The notes: generated from the sequence alone by a model not told the origin. Shown: positions 9,100-18,427, counted from the stretch's first letter. The stretch is 64,000 nucleotides of DNA from Lachnospira sp. (GCA_017621205.1 JAGATQ010000040.1:81226-145225); one strand, 5' to 3'. Numbers and translations: made by a program.

Positions 9100-9921
9100 T
9101 TGAACGACAAAAGAATCAAAGTATATCTGGTGGTATCGGAGGAAGCTGTACAAAATCAACTTCGCAGGGTGCTTTTGGATATGCCGGAGCTTAAGATAAT
9201 CGGATTACAGGCGGATGGAGAAAAAGCATATCAGGAGATATGGCAGCTAAAGCCGGAGATTGTGATTTGTGAATTGCTGATGACAGGAATGGATGGATTT
9301 ACCATGTTGCAGATGTTAGAGGAAATGCTTGGTGACAACTGTCCTAAATTTATCCTCTGTTATGGTTTTTTGCCAGAGGCATTGCAGATATTGAAGGAGG
9401 AGGCTCCGGTTTTGCAGTGCATTACGTTTCCTGTCAAAGATTTTGTGCTGGTTAAGCAATTGCGGACAGCATTTTCCTATTACAGCAAGCAGCGGACAGA
9501 GGAGCTTATGCTGCAGGAGCCAGGACCGCCATTGCTAAAAGAGGAACCGGAGGTTTTCCGTGTGCATGCATCAGAGAATAGACGGAGGGATATTATTGCT
9601 TATGAGTTATACCTGCTTGGAATGCCGGCAGAATATAAGGGGTATCAATATATTATCTGTGCATTGGACAATTTGTTGGAACAACCCCAGGAGCTTGTGA
9701 TGATGACAATTTATAAAAGGGTGGCAGAGGAATTTCAGACTGCACCATCCAGTGTCGAACGCTCTATTCGTACTGTTATCCGCAAGATGTGGACAGCAGG
9801 TAACCGGGCACAGATTTATAAGGTGTTTGCAACCAAGCGAATCAATGATGATACCCGGCCGGATGCGTTTCACTTTTTATCAAGGATGCTGCTTTGGCTA
9901 AGGAGGGAATATATCCTGTAA
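9100..9921 (+). CDS. Spo0A paralogue with degenerate receiver (phosphosite Asp replaced by Glu)
   Basis: A 273-residue two-domain protein that aligns with Spo0A from end to end. The receiver has E58 (VICELLMTGMDGF) where Spo0A has phosphoacceptor D57. The acidic pair is replaced (VVSEEAV instead of AADDNKK) and the conserved Lys-Pro is replaced by Phe-Pro. The C-terminal DNA-binding domain keeps the recognition helix pattern (SSVERSIRTVIRKMW). It starts at TTG 9100 behind a perfect AAGGAGGT. I infer a phosphorylation-independent 0A-box binding protein arising from tandem duplication; whether it activates or competes with Spo0A is unknown. I do not recognise an established gene name. Confidence 0.85.
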   Translation: MNDKRIKVYLVVSEEAVQNQLRRVLLDMPELKIIGLQADGEKAYQEIWQLKPEIVICELLMTGMDGFTMLQMLEEMLGDNCPKFILCYGFLPEALQILKEEAPVLQCITFPVKDFVLVKQLRTAFSYYSKQRTEELMLQEPGPPLLKEEPEVFRVHASENRRRDIIAYELYLLGMPAEYKGYQYIICALDNLLEQPQELVMMTIYKRVAEEFQTAPSSVERSIRTVIRKMWTAGNRAQIYKVFATKRINDDTRPDAFHFLSRMLLWLRREYIL

Positions 9922-10009
9922 TTGGTAATTTTTTTGGGTTTTTGTGTCTTTTCTATAAAAAAATTAGGAAACATTTACAAAATATGTTCAAATGGTTTCG
10001 GTTTTGTGT

Positions 10010-10015
10010 TATACT
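10010..10015 (+). promoter_or_regulatory. Putative -10 element for glgA
   Basis: TATACT at 10010-10015, about 40 bases before the glgA start. The -35 region 17 bases upstream (TTCAAA) is weak, so this is a tentative call. Confidence 0.4.
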
Positions 10016-10055
10016 AATGCCATGTAACGATGCTTTGACATGAGGAGGTAGCATT

Positions 10056-11522
10056 ATGAAAAAGATACTATTTGTAGCATCAGAATGTGTGCCATTTATA
10101 AAGACTGGTGGTTTGGCAGATGTTGTTGGTACGTTGCCAAAGATTTTTGATAAACGTTACTATGATATTCGGGTAGTGATTCCGAATTATAATTGTATTC
10201 CTTGGGAATATCGGGAGAAGATGATTACAACTGCGTATTTCTATATGGATCAGCATGGACAGGAATTATATGTTGGTGTTAAGACGCTGCAGATTGATGG
10301 TATTTATTATTATTTTATTGATAATGAGCAATATTTTGGCGGTTCCGTGCCGTATTATGATTTATTTCAGGATATCGAGCGATTTGCTTTCTTTTCCAAG
10401 GCGGCTCTTTCTATTCTGCCGGTGGTAGATTTCAAGCCGGATATTATTCACTGCCATGACTGGCAGGCAGCCTTAGTACCGGTATACCTGAATACTATTT
10501 TTCAAGGCAATGGTTTCTATTGGGGAATTCGTACCGTTATGACGATACATAACCTTCAGTTTAAAGGAGAATGGAATGTACCACATATTCAGGGTGTTTC
10601 CTCCCTTCCAGATGAGTGTTTTGCGCCGGGAAGGCTGGTGCATCCGTCCCAGAATATGAGTGTGCTTAAGGAACACCAGAATTGTAGTATGCTTCGCGGA
10701 GGTCTGGTGTATTCTGATTATATTACTACCGTAAGCAACACCTATGCAGCAGAGATTCAGACACCATATTATGGTGAGGGGCTTGATGATTTGCTGAGTA
10801 TGCGGCGTGAGCGTCTGTGGGGTATTGTGAACGGTATTGATTATGATATTTATAATCCCGCTACCGATACTAAGATATATCAGAACTATGAGGTGGACAA
10901 TTTCCGTGTATTAAAGAAAGCCAATAAGCGTAAGCTTCAGGAGGAATTAGGCCTTCCGGTGGATGATCATCATTTTATGATTGGAATTATCTCCCGGCTG
11001 ACAGACCAGAAGGGCTTAGATTTAGTAGATTGTGTAATGAATGAAATCTGTACACCGGATACCCAGTTTGTTGTTTTAGGAACGGGGGATTCCCGCTATG
11101 AGGATATGTTCCGTTATTATCAAGGAATTTACGGTGACCGTGTGTCTGCGAATATCTATTATTCGGATGAGCGCTCCCATATGATATATGCTGCCTGTGA
11201 TGCGATGCTGGTGCCAAGTAGATTTGAACCTTGCGGATTAACGCAATTGATGGCACTTCGTTACGGTACAGTTCCGATTGTCCGTGAGACAGGTGGACTG
11301 AAGGATACTGTCTGGCCATACAATGAATATGAACAGACCGGAACCGGATTTACCTTCAAGAATTATAATGCCCACGAGCTGCTTGGGCAGATTAACTATG
11401 CGAAGCATGTGTATTATGACCAGAGGGATAACTGGGATAGGATGATTGAGCGGGGAATGCAGGTAGACTGGTCATGGCAGAATTCAGCGAACATTTACCG
11501 CGACTTATATGATAGAATGTAG
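10056..11522 (+). CDS. glgA: Glycogen synthase (ADP-glucose), GT5 family
   Basis: Transfers glucose from ADP-glucose to the end of alpha-1,4-glucan. The N-terminal substrate-binding motif KTGGLADVVG is at residues 16-25, and the C-terminal GT5 block EPCGLTQLMALRYG and the TGGLKDTV loop are present. The 488-residue length is standard. AGGAGGTAG precedes the ATG. It stands alone here, with no glgB, glgC or glgP beside it and its own terminator, so it is monocistronic. Glycogen storage is common in spore-forming Clostridia, which fits its position near sporulation genes, but that link is inferred. Confidence 0.97.
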   Translation: MKKILFVASECVPFIKTGGLADVVGTLPKIFDKRYYDIRVVIPNYNCIPWEYREKMITTAYFYMDQHGQELYVGVKTLQIDGIYYYFIDNEQYFGGSVPYYDLFQDIERFAFFSKAALSILPVVDFKPDIIHCHDWQAALVPVYLNTIFQGNGFYWGIRTVMTIHNLQFKGEWNVPHIQGVSSLPDECFAPGRLVHPSQNMSVLKEHQNCSMLRGGLVYSDYITTVSNTYAAEIQTPYYGEGLDDLLSMRRERLWGIVNGIDYDIYNPATDTKIYQNYEVDNFRVLKKANKRKLQEELGLPVDDHHFMIGIISRLTDQKGLDLVDCVMNEICTPDTQFVVLGTGDSRYEDMFRYYQGIYGDRVSANIYYSDERSHMIYAACDAMLVPSRFEPCGLTQLMALRYGTVPIVRETGGLKDTVWPYNEYEQTGTGFTFKNYNAHELLGQINYAKHVYYDQRDNWDRMIERGMQVDWSWQNSANIYRDLYDRM

Positions 11523-11578
11523 GGACAGCCGGCAATATTTTCTGTTTTTGGTTGACTTATAATGGTAACAATTATAGA

Positions 11579-11618
11579 ATACTCTAAGAACATATTGTTC
11601 TTAGAGTATTTGTATTTA
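11579..11618 (+). terminator. Terminator after glgA
   Basis: AATACTCTAAGAACA at 11579-11593 pairs with TGTTCTTAGAGTATT at 11596-11610, followed by a T-rich stretch. The stem is AT-rich but long. Confidence 0.7.
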
Positions 11619-11628
11619 GGCTATAAGA

Positions 11629-11756
11629 TAATTGCGGAACAATAAGTTGCTGATACGATAGACATAATATTATATAAATTTGCTTCGTTGTCCGAGCATA
11701 GCTCGGTACAAAGGCACAAATTTATATAATATTATGTCTATCTACCTAGGCAATTA
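11629..11756. repeat. Palindromic element A (MITE-like)
   Basis: Perfect 25-bp arms at 11657-11681 and 11718-11742 enclose a 36-base loop that holds CTTCGTTGTC, an inner hairpin CCGAGC-ATA-GCTCGG and GTACAAAGGC. The ends read TAATTGC and GCAATTA, resembling short terminal inverted repeats. The loop flanks match elements B, C and D, and the outer left flank (TTGCTGATACGATAG) is the reverse complement of the right flank of elements B and E. No coding potential is visible. Confidence 0.8.
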
Positions 11757-11810
11757 CGGGTTTTGCAAATACTTTATATGAGCTATAAATAACCTAATAT
11801 GAGTTATTAG

Positions 11811-11956
11811 ACAAATGCGAAACACGTAGTTGTTAGACAAGATAGTCATAATACTATATAGATTTACGCCTTTGTACTTTGCAACGCTGCGACAACGAAG
11901 TAAATTTATATAGTATTATGACTATCGTATCAGCAATTTGCCATTTCACAATTACC
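11811..11956. repeat. Palindromic element B (MITE-like, inverted orientation)
   Basis: Arms at 11841-11866 and 11901-11926 pair over 26 bp with one mismatch. The loop is the reverse complement of the core seen in elements C and D, so this copy lies in the opposite orientation. The left flank GTAGTTGTTAGACAAGATAG and the right flank CTATCGTATCAGCAATTT recur at element E. It ends about 25 bases before the ribosome binding site of the lipoprotein gene at 11981. Confidence 0.8.
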
Positions 11957-11980
11957 TATTATAAATTAAAGGAGAATAGA

Positions 11981-13375
11981 ATGGGAAGATATAAAATTAA
12001 AAGAGTAGCAGCTTTTATTCTGGCTGTTGCCATGGTAAACAGTCTTTGTGGATGTAGTAATATTATTAAGGAGCAGTGGGATGTTGTGGAGCAGTACCGG
12101 TTAGAGCATTCCACGACAGAAGAGGCGAAACAGAAGAAAGAGACGACTACGACACAGCAACAGCTGGTACAGAATGTGCTGGCAGATTTTATTAATGAGG
12201 AAGAGATGACGCTTGGCCTTAGAGTGGTTACCCCGAATGGTTATGTGCGGGTGAACTGGTCTGATGCAGAACAGGAGGCATATTGGAAGGCAATCGCCCC
12301 AAAGCTTGCACAGCAGAAGACAGAGACTGGTGGAGATGCTGAAGCGGGCAGTGGCGACGCGAAGAAGGATGCCAGTAAGGATGAGGCATCGGGCGATTCG
12401 CTTGGAAGCACGCACAGTCTGGGAGCTGATGTGACAACAGGGGGAGGAACGGCTGATGCTACTACGGAGGGAGGAGCTACTGGTACTACGATGCAACCGG
12501 GAAGCACCACCGAGGGAGTATCCACGGCTTTCGGGACAGCATCGGAAGGAACTACAGAAGCGGTCACGACACAGGAGGCAACGACACAGGAGCGGCTCAA
12601 TAACAGTGGGGTAACCTATACGATAGAAGAGTTTATGCGTTCTCTTCCGGTTCGCCCGACAGACGCTAAGGTAAAGCTTTATACGAAGGAGGAGAAGGAA
12701 AAGCAGGATTCCCATATCGCTATTTTTAATCTTCCGGTTGACAGCCGCAATTTACAGCAGCGGGGAAGCTCTATGATGCGGTTGTATGCAGAGTACTATT
12801 GGACGAATCATGATTATGACAATATGAAATATCATTTGCTCGATAATTTTCCTATGGAATATGAACGGTGGACGAAGGGAGATCGTCTTAATTATCAGAA
12901 TAAAGCCTTTAGCTGGTCCAGTTCTGCCAAAACAGGGGATAGCTATGAGACGCTGTTAGAATATCTGGAATATTATTTCAGTTATACAGGTATGAGTACG
13001 TTATTGGCAGAGAGTCACGAGGCGGATGTGAGCAATATCAGTGTGGGTGATTTCTTTGTGGATGAAAAAAAGGAAAATGCTGCTATGGTGGTGGATGTAG
13101 CGGTAGACGAGGATGGAGACCGTTGCTTTTTACTGGCATCTGGAGGGACACCGGCACAAGAAATTGAAATATTAAAAAATCCTGCCCACGAGGATCCGTG
13201 GTACTATGTGTCAGAGCTTAAGGATACTTTTCAGACGCCGGATTTTGAACTGACTAATACTTGTTATCATTTAACGACAACGGATACACAGAGTGCAAGT
13301 GGCGATGCGAGTGGTAATGCATCGGCTTCTGGCAATGCTGCTTCTGCAGATAAGGATGCAGAAAAGAAAAGATAG
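11981..13375 (+). CDS. DUF4846 family lipoprotein with Thr/Gly-rich linker
   Basis: A 464-residue secreted lipoprotein. A signal peptide of about 24 residues ends in LCGC, giving a lipobox Cys at residue 25. Residues about 120-205 are a low-complexity Thr/Gly/Ser/Ala linker, and the tail is Ser/Gly/Asn/Ala-rich. Between them is a domain matching what I know of DUF4846: an SLPVRP...VKLY start, QQRGSSMMRLYAEYYW, ISVGDFFVD and PAQEIEILKNP, then PWY and TPDFEL. The start at ATG 11981 follows AAAGGAG; the frame extends upstream into element B but without a start signal. The biochemical function of DUF4846 is not known to me. Confidence 0.8.
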   Translation: MGRYKIKRVAAFILAVAMVNSLCGCSNIIKEQWDVVEQYRLEHSTTEEAKQKKETTTTQQQLVQNVLADFINEEEMTLGLRVVTPNGYVRVNWSDAEQEAYWKAIAPKLAQQKTETGGDAEAGSGDAKKDASKDEASGDSLGSTHSLGADVTTGGGTADATTEGGATGTTMQPGSTTEGVSTAFGTASEGTTEAVTTQEATTQERLNNSGVTYTIEEFMRSLPVRPTDAKVKLYTKEEKEKQDSHIAIFNLPVDSRNLQQRGSSMMRLYAEYYWTNHDYDNMKYHLLDNFPMEYERWTKGDRLNYQNKAFSWSSSAKTGDSYETLLEYLEYYFSYTGMSTLLAESHEADVSNISVGDFFVDEKKENAAMVVDVAVDEDGDRCFLLASGGTPAQEIEILKNPAHEDPWYYVSELKDTFQTPDFELTNTCYHLTTTDTQSASGDASGNASASGNAASADKDAEKKR

Positions 13376-13396
13376 TATAAAAACAGGAGAAGTAAG

Positions 13397-15136
13397 ATGG
13401 CTTTTGATGGAGTAGTGATTTCTAATCTGGTACATGATTTTAACAGGTGCCTGATTGGAGGTAGAATCAATAAGATATATCAGCCGGAGGATGATGAAAT
13501 CCTGCTGGTGATTAAGAACGAGCGGCAGACATACCGCTTGTTTCTTTCTGCGTCGGCATCCCTTCCGCTGCTTTATTTTGCATCGGAAAAGAAGGAGAAC
13601 CCTATGGTAGCCCCTAATTTTTGTATGCTGCTTAGAAAACATATCAGCAATGGAAGGATTGTGGCAGTAAAGCAGCCAGAGTTTGAGCGGATTGTCGATA
13701 TTACGGTGGAACATTTGAATGATTTAAATGATGTGTGCCAAAAGCATTTGATTATAGAGATTATGGGAAAGCACAGCAATATTATTTTCTGTGATGAAAG
13801 CTATAAAATATTGGACAGCATTAAGCATATCAGCATGCTTGTAAGCTCTGTAAGAGAGGTGCTTCCGGGCAGGGAATACTGTCTGCCGCCGAATCAGGGC
13901 AAATGTAATCCGCTGACCATTACCTTAGAGCAGTGGCAGGAACAGGCAGTTTTAAAGCCGGTTACCTGTCAGAAAGCAATTTATCAGAATCTGACAGGTA
14001 TTAGCCCTCTTGTGGCGGGGGAGTTATGCTATCAAGCGGGAGTGGATGCGGATGCTTCAGTGGCGGCTTGTGACAAGGAACAGTTCGATGCCATCTATGA
14101 GGCATTAAGGAATATGCGGAATCGAATAGAGAAGGGGGAATATGTTCCGCAGATTGTTTATGAACATGGTGTTCCCGTGGAATTCTCCGTGATACCGTTA
14201 ACTTCCTTTTCGCCGGAGCAGAAGAAGGAATATTCGTCTGTTTCAGAGGTGCTGGAAAATTATTATGCTGAGAAGAATAAAATTTCGAAAATCCGCCAGA
14301 AATCGGCGGAGCTTCGTCATATTGTATCAACAGCGATAGAGCGGACGGCAAAAAAACTGGATTTACAGGAAAAGCAGCTTAAGGACACCGAAAAAAGGGA
14401 ACAATATAAGGTATACGGAGAGCTGATTAATGTGTATGGATATGGGATAGAGCCGGGAGCGAAGTCGATGGAGGCAGACAATTATTATACCGGAGAGAAG
14501 CTTACCATTCCATTGGATCCGACTATCTCCATGATGGATAACGGCAAAAAATATTTTCAGAAATATAATAAGCTAAAACGGACCTATGAGGCATTGAGTA
14601 CCTTGACACTGGAAACCCGTGCAGAGCTTATGCATCTGAAATCAATACAGGCATCTCTTGAAATGGCACTGTTAGAGAGTGACCTCGTGGATATTAAGGA
14701 GGAGCTTGTACAGTATGGCTATATGAAGCGGCACACGAAGGGGAAAAAGGTGCGGAGCATAAAGAGTAAGCCGCTTCACTATATATCCTCGGATGGGTTT
14801 CATATGTATGTCGGAAAAAATAATTTTCAAAACGATGAATTGACCTTTAAGGTGGCAAATGCGGGTGACTGGTGGTTTCATGCCAATGATATACCGGGTT
14901 CCCATGTGATTGTAAAAAAGGAGCAGGCACAGGAGCTTCCCGATACTACCTTTGAGGAGGCAGCCAGATTGGCCGCCTATTATTCTTCCGGGAGAACAGA
15001 TTCTAAGGTGGAGATTGATTATACGACAAGAGGTAACTTAAAAAAGCCGAAGGGAGCCAAGCCGGGGTTTGTAATTTATCATACCAATTACTCGATAATA
15101 GCCGTGCCGGATATTACAGGGATTAAGCAGGTGTGA
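13397..15136 (+). CDS. rqcH: Ribosome quality control protein RqcH (NFACT family)
   Basis: Bacterial Rqc2 homologue that binds stalled 50S-peptidyl-tRNA complexes and adds C-terminal alanine tails. The 579-residue protein has the NFACT-N domain (start MAFDGVVISNL; LLRKHISNG near residue 75), a helix-hairpin-helix and coiled-coil middle, and the C-terminal NFACT-R domain (NAGDWWFHANDIPGSHVI near residue 500). Older annotation calls such proteins fibronectin-binding protein A. AGGAGAAG precedes the ATG. It lies 21 bases after the lipoprotein gene and may be cotranscribed. Confidence 0.95.
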   Translation: MAFDGVVISNLVHDFNRCLIGGRINKIYQPEDDEILLVIKNERQTYRLFLSASASLPLLYFASEKKENPMVAPNFCMLLRKHISNGRIVAVKQPEFERIVDITVEHLNDLNDVCQKHLIIEIMGKHSNIIFCDESYKILDSIKHISMLVSSVREVLPGREYCLPPNQGKCNPLTITLEQWQEQAVLKPVTCQKAIYQNLTGISPLVAGELCYQAGVDADASVAACDKEQFDAIYEALRNMRNRIEKGEYVPQIVYEHGVPVEFSVIPLTSFSPEQKKEYSSVSEVLENYYAEKNKISKIRQKSAELRHIVSTAIERTAKKLDLQEKQLKDTEKREQYKVYGELINVYGYGIEPGAKSMEADNYYTGEKLTIPLDPTISMMDNGKKYFQKYNKLKRTYEALSTLTLETRAELMHLKSIQASLEMALLESDLVDIKEELVQYGYMKRHTKGKKVRSIKSKPLHYISSDGFHMYVGKNNFQNDELTFKVANAGDWWFHANDIPGSHVIVKKEQAQELPDTTFEEAARLAAYYSSGRTDSKVEIDYTTRGNLKKPKGAKPGFVIYHTNYSIIAVPDITGIKQV

Positions 15137-15200
15137 GTAAATACCTTACGGAATAGACAAATGAGTATTTGTTAGAAAATAGGATAGATTGGAGAAGGAT

Positions 15201-16085
15201 ATGTGGGATAAATTTTTAGACTGCCTGCTGGATGCGGGAATTGACAGTATCAAGCTGCTTCCCTTTTTGTTTCTTACTTATGTAGTAATGGAGTATATTG
15301 AGCATAAGATGGGGGCAAAGTCAAAGGCAGCGATACAGAAGGCGGGGCATTTTGGTCCTTTGGCAGGCGGGCTTCTTGGAATTGTGCCACAATGTGGTTT
15401 TTCTACTGTGGCAGCCAATCTTTATGCTGGCAGGATTATTACCCTTGGTACATTGCTGGCAGTGTTTTTGTCGACCTCTGATGAGATGCTCCCTATTTTT
15501 GTCTCAGAAGCGGTTCCGTTTATAACGATAGCAAAGATTATTGGGATTAAGTGTCTGGTTGCGGTCATTATGGGATTTCTGGTTGATATTGTCCTTCGGC
15601 TCTTTCAAATGGAGCCAAAGGAGGAGATGATGAGCGGACACCTGTGTGAGCATGACCACTGTCACTGTGAGGAAGGGGGCATTGTTCGCCCTGCACTCGT
15701 GCATACAGTAAAAATACTCCTTTTTATTTTTATAATATCCATTCTTCTAAATGTTTTGATTGTATTAATTGGAGAGGATACGTTACGGAATCTGATAGGG
15801 ACAAAGACGGTGCTTGCTTCCTTTGCGGCAGGTCTTTTAGGACTGTTTCCGAATTGTGCCGCCTCTGTAGTGATTACAGAGCTATATTTGGAGCAGGTCA
15901 TTTCCGTTGGGGCTATGTTTAGCGGATTGCTTGTCAGTGCAGGAGTAGGGCTGCTTGTCTTGTTTAAGGTGAATCATGAACACCGGATGGAAAATATTAA
16001 GATTTTATTGCTGCTTTATGCGATTGGTGTTTCTATGGGGTGTTTGATTGAGGTACTGCTGCCAGTGTTAGGGATAGAGTTGTAG
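15201..16085 (+). CDS. Putative multi-TM heavy-metal exporter (ArsP_2-like)
   Basis: A 294-residue polytopic membrane protein with about eight to ten hydrophobic segments in two pseudo-symmetric halves. Each half carries a related motif, GLLGIVPQCGFS near residue 54 and GLLGLFPNCAAS near residue 217, which suggests an internal duplication around a Cys-containing pore motif. The central loop SGHLCEHDHCHCEEGG is rich in His and Cys and looks like a metal ligand site. This matches the putative 10-TM heavy-metal exporter family. The start at ATG 15201 is supported by GGAGAAGG; a TTG at 15189 is less likely. Substrate unknown. Confidence 0.75.
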   Translation: MWDKFLDCLLDAGIDSIKLLPFLFLTYVVMEYIEHKMGAKSKAAIQKAGHFGPLAGGLLGIVPQCGFSTVAANLYAGRIITLGTLLAVFLSTSDEMLPIFVSEAVPFITIAKIIGIKCLVAVIMGFLVDIVLRLFQMEPKEEMMSGHLCEHDHCHCEEGGIVRPALVHTVKILLFIFIISILLNVLIVLIGEDTLRNLIGTKTVLASFAAGLLGLFPNCAASVVITELYLEQVISVGAMFSGLLVSAGVGLLVLFKVNHEHRMENIKILLLLYAIGVSMGCLIEVLLPVLGIEL

Positions 16086-16131
16086 CATAGAAAACCAAAA
16101 CAAAATTATCCTAATAGAAAATATGAAAAAA

Positions 16132-16160
16132 AGGTTGACGAATAAAGAATTTTTTCCGAT
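16132..16160 (+). promoter_or_regulatory. Sigma-A promoter of the FliD-like pair
   Basis: TTGACG is followed after 17 bases by GATACT in the gap before the gene at 16261, leaving a leader of about 100 bases. The CCGATA within it resembles a sigma-D (flagellar) -10, but no TAAA lies at the proper distance upstream, so I favour sigma-A. Confidence 0.5.
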
Positions 16161-16260
16161 ACTAATAATAGGTGAACTGGATGTCAGGGAGGATGTCTGG
16201 TTGCTGGTAACATAGATTTATGGTGATGCAGGTCACATAGTTATGCAAGGAGGTAATAGT

Positions 16261-17067
16261 ATGTCAGAGTATGATTACAATAGTGCAATGAGCCAGATAA
16301 AACAGATTCAGCAGAATAATGCACAGACGGTATCCCAGTATACTTCTAAGCTTCAGTCGTCCGCAGGCGGCACCGGACAGCTTGGCAGCCAGTCTGATGG
16401 GTTGGGCAGTATTAATTTAAGAGATTATGGTTTGATTCGTAATGGTGCCTACTCCAAACTGATGAAGGCATATTACAATAAACTGACGAAGGAGAACGCT
16501 TCTGCTGAGGTGGATTCTACGGAGAGTCTGGCGACCAGCAGAAGTGATGCAGGAAAGCTTAAGAAGGCGGCAGAGGCCATGAAGAAGTCCAACTTTAGTA
16601 AGGTAGAGCAGAAGGTGAAGGACGAGGATGGCAAGGAGACAATCAAGAAGGATTACGATAGAAATGCATTGTATAAGAATGCATCAGAATTTGTAAAAAG
16701 CTACAATACCTTGATTGATTCTGTATCAGAGCTGAATAGCAGCACACTTCTTAAGAAGGCAGTGAATATGACGAACCAGACCGCTTCCAGCAGGAATCTG
16801 CTTGAGGATGTAGGGATTTCCATTAACAGTGATAATACATTATCTATCGATGAGGAGACATTTAAGTCTGCTGATATGAACAAGATTAAGACGTTGTTTC
16901 AGGGGCATAATTCTTATGCTTCCAAGATTAGTTACAAGGCTTCAGAGATTTACAATCTCTCTGATAATGTAGCCAGAACACAGGCAAGTGGTGGGAACCG
17001 TACCTACACCCCGTCTGGTAACTATACTGATATTGATACCAGTACGTTATACAATAATTATTTATAG
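16261..17067 (+). CDS. FliD C-terminal-like protein, first of a tandem pair
   Basis: A 268-residue protein without signal peptide. The first 50 residues are Gln/Ser-rich and probably disordered. The second half resembles the C-terminal domain of flagellar cap protein FliD: a FVKSYNTLIDSVS helix, then DVGISINSDNTLSIDEETF followed by MNKIKTLF. Start at ATG 16261 behind AGGAGG; an in-frame ATG at 16243 is just upstream. No hook, filament or basal-body gene is nearby. It may be an export-apparatus substrate or a cap-like surface protein; I cannot decide which. Confidence 0.6.
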   Translation: MSEYDYNSAMSQIKQIQQNNAQTVSQYTSKLQSSAGGTGQLGSQSDGLGSINLRDYGLIRNGAYSKLMKAYYNKLTKENASAEVDSTESLATSRSDAGKLKKAAEAMKKSNFSKVEQKVKDEDGKETIKKDYDRNALYKNASEFVKSYNTLIDSVSELNSSTLLKKAVNMTNQTASSRNLLEDVGISINSDNTLSIDEETFKSADMNKIKTLFQGHNSYASKISYKASEIYNLSDNVARTQASGGNRTYTPSGNYTDIDTSTLYNNYL

Positions 17068-17091
17068 AAGGTTTATAGTTAGGAGGAAAAT

Positions 17092-18411
17092 ATGTCGTAT
17101 GGAATAGGAGCCATGGAGGGCGAACGAAATCGAATTTTAAGGGAAACAGCACAAAAGTCCTCAGTCGGTGCTTCTGATTACCAACAGACAGTACATCAGC
17201 TTCTGGATAAAATACAGAATGGTGAGGCAGATAAGAATTCTTCTGGAGCCGCCTTTTTAAATAAGATAACTGGGGAAAAGAAAGTGGATACTTCCAAGCT
17301 TTCAGAGATATTAGCAGGAGGAGACAGTTATACGAACAAGGCAGCCTTGACAAAGAGACTGACTGATTTTCAGACGATTGTGGAGGATATGCAAAAGACG
17401 GCAGAGGGTTCACTCTTTTTGAAAAGTGTGGCAACAGATGCTTCAGTATATAATTATTTTGACCTTTCCTGCAAGGCGGACGGGACGACCTTTACTATGG
17501 ATGTCAAACAGCTTGCAATGGAGCAGCGTAATGAGGGTAAGAAGGTGGTACTTTCTGATGCCTGTAATCTTGGTATCGGAAGGCGTTATTTTGACCTGAC
17601 GATGGATGGTAAACGTGCTTCTCTTGTGGTGAAGCTGACGGCGGAGGACACCAATGAATCTGCTATGAACAAAATTGTTGATGCGATTAACCGGTCGGAT
17701 GCCAAGGTGACGGCAGAACTTAAAAAGGAGACGGATGGTACGGGGTACATTGCGGTGTCGAGCAATGGAACCGGAGCTCCCATAGAGGGAGAGGAATATG
17801 TTTTTTATTTTTCTAATCTGTCGGATAATGATGTGGTTTCCTATTTTGGCTTAAATAATATAGCACAAGAGGGGCAGGATGCGGTATTTAATTTTAACAA
17901 TAGTGAGGAAGATTCTACCTACATGTTTAATTCGGCATTGGTAGATGGCGTTGTGAGTGTGAACTTTAAGGCGGTGACCAATGGACCGGTAGAAGTCAGC
18001 TTTGACTATGATTACGATGGTCTTTGCCAGAAGCTTAGGGATTATGTGTCTGCCTATAATAGTTTAAAACAGGCGGTGATAGATAGCGGTTATGGTGCAA
18101 TGAAGAGCTATTTTGGGCAGCTTGCGGATACAACGACAGAGATGATGGATGCATTGAGCAGCTTAGGTATCTCCTTAGATGTGGAGGGAACAATGTATCT
18201 GAATGAAGGATTTTTTTATAAAACAGATATGTCAGAGCTGAAAACAACCCTTAACAAAGCGGAGAAGGGGTATGCAGCGATGATTTCCAAAACAACTGAT
18301 AATATGAACAATTACATGAATCGGTTGACTGGAAAATCAAGGAAATATTATGGGCTTCGTGCGAAGAAGAGCAACGCAGCACTTCGTGCTATTATCAATC
18401 AAAATAAATGA
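17092..18411 (+). CDS. FliD-like protein, second of a tandem pair
   Basis: A 439-residue protein that follows the previous gene by 24 bases behind AGGAGGAAAAT, so the two are cotranscribed. After a helical N-terminus it has FTMDVKQLAMEQRNEG near residue 140, like the start of the FliD globular region. An IVDAINRSDAKVTAEL...ISVSSNGTGA-type segment follows, as in flagellin and FliD hypervariable domains. The C-terminal helices include LRDYVSAYNSLKQAV and SLGISLDVEGTMYLNE, the same pattern as in its neighbour. It lacks a signal peptide, consistent with export by the flagellar system. It may form a heteromeric structure with the first protein. Confidence 0.6.
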   Translation: MSYGIGAMEGERNRILRETAQKSSVGASDYQQTVHQLLDKIQNGEADKNSSGAAFLNKITGEKKVDTSKLSEILAGGDSYTNKAALTKRLTDFQTIVEDMQKTAEGSLFLKSVATDASVYNYFDLSCKADGTTFTMDVKQLAMEQRNEGKKVVLSDACNLGIGRRYFDLTMDGKRASLVVKLTAEDTNESAMNKIVDAINRSDAKVTAELKKETDGTGYIAVSSNGTGAPIEGEEYVFYFSNLSDNDVVSYFGLNNIAQEGQDAVFNFNNSEEDSTYMFNSALVDGVVSVNFKAVTNGPVEVSFDYDYDGLCQKLRDYVSAYNSLKQAVIDSGYGAMKSYFGQLADTTTEMMDALSSLGISLDVEGTMYLNEGFFYKTDMSELKTTLNKAEKGYAAMISKTTDNMNNYMNRLTGKSRKYYGLRAKKSNAALRAIINQNK

Positions 18412-18427
18412 TAAACAATAAAAGAGG

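Noticed and set aside
9100..9921. Spo0A paralogue as a pseudogene
   Set aside because: The frame is intact over 273 codons, has its own promoter and a perfect AAGGAGGT, and keeps the DNA-binding pattern.
16132..16160. Flagellar sigma-D promoter before the FliD-like genes
   Set aside because: CCGATA is present but TAAA is 9 rather than about 15 bases upstream; the sigma-A reading is better.
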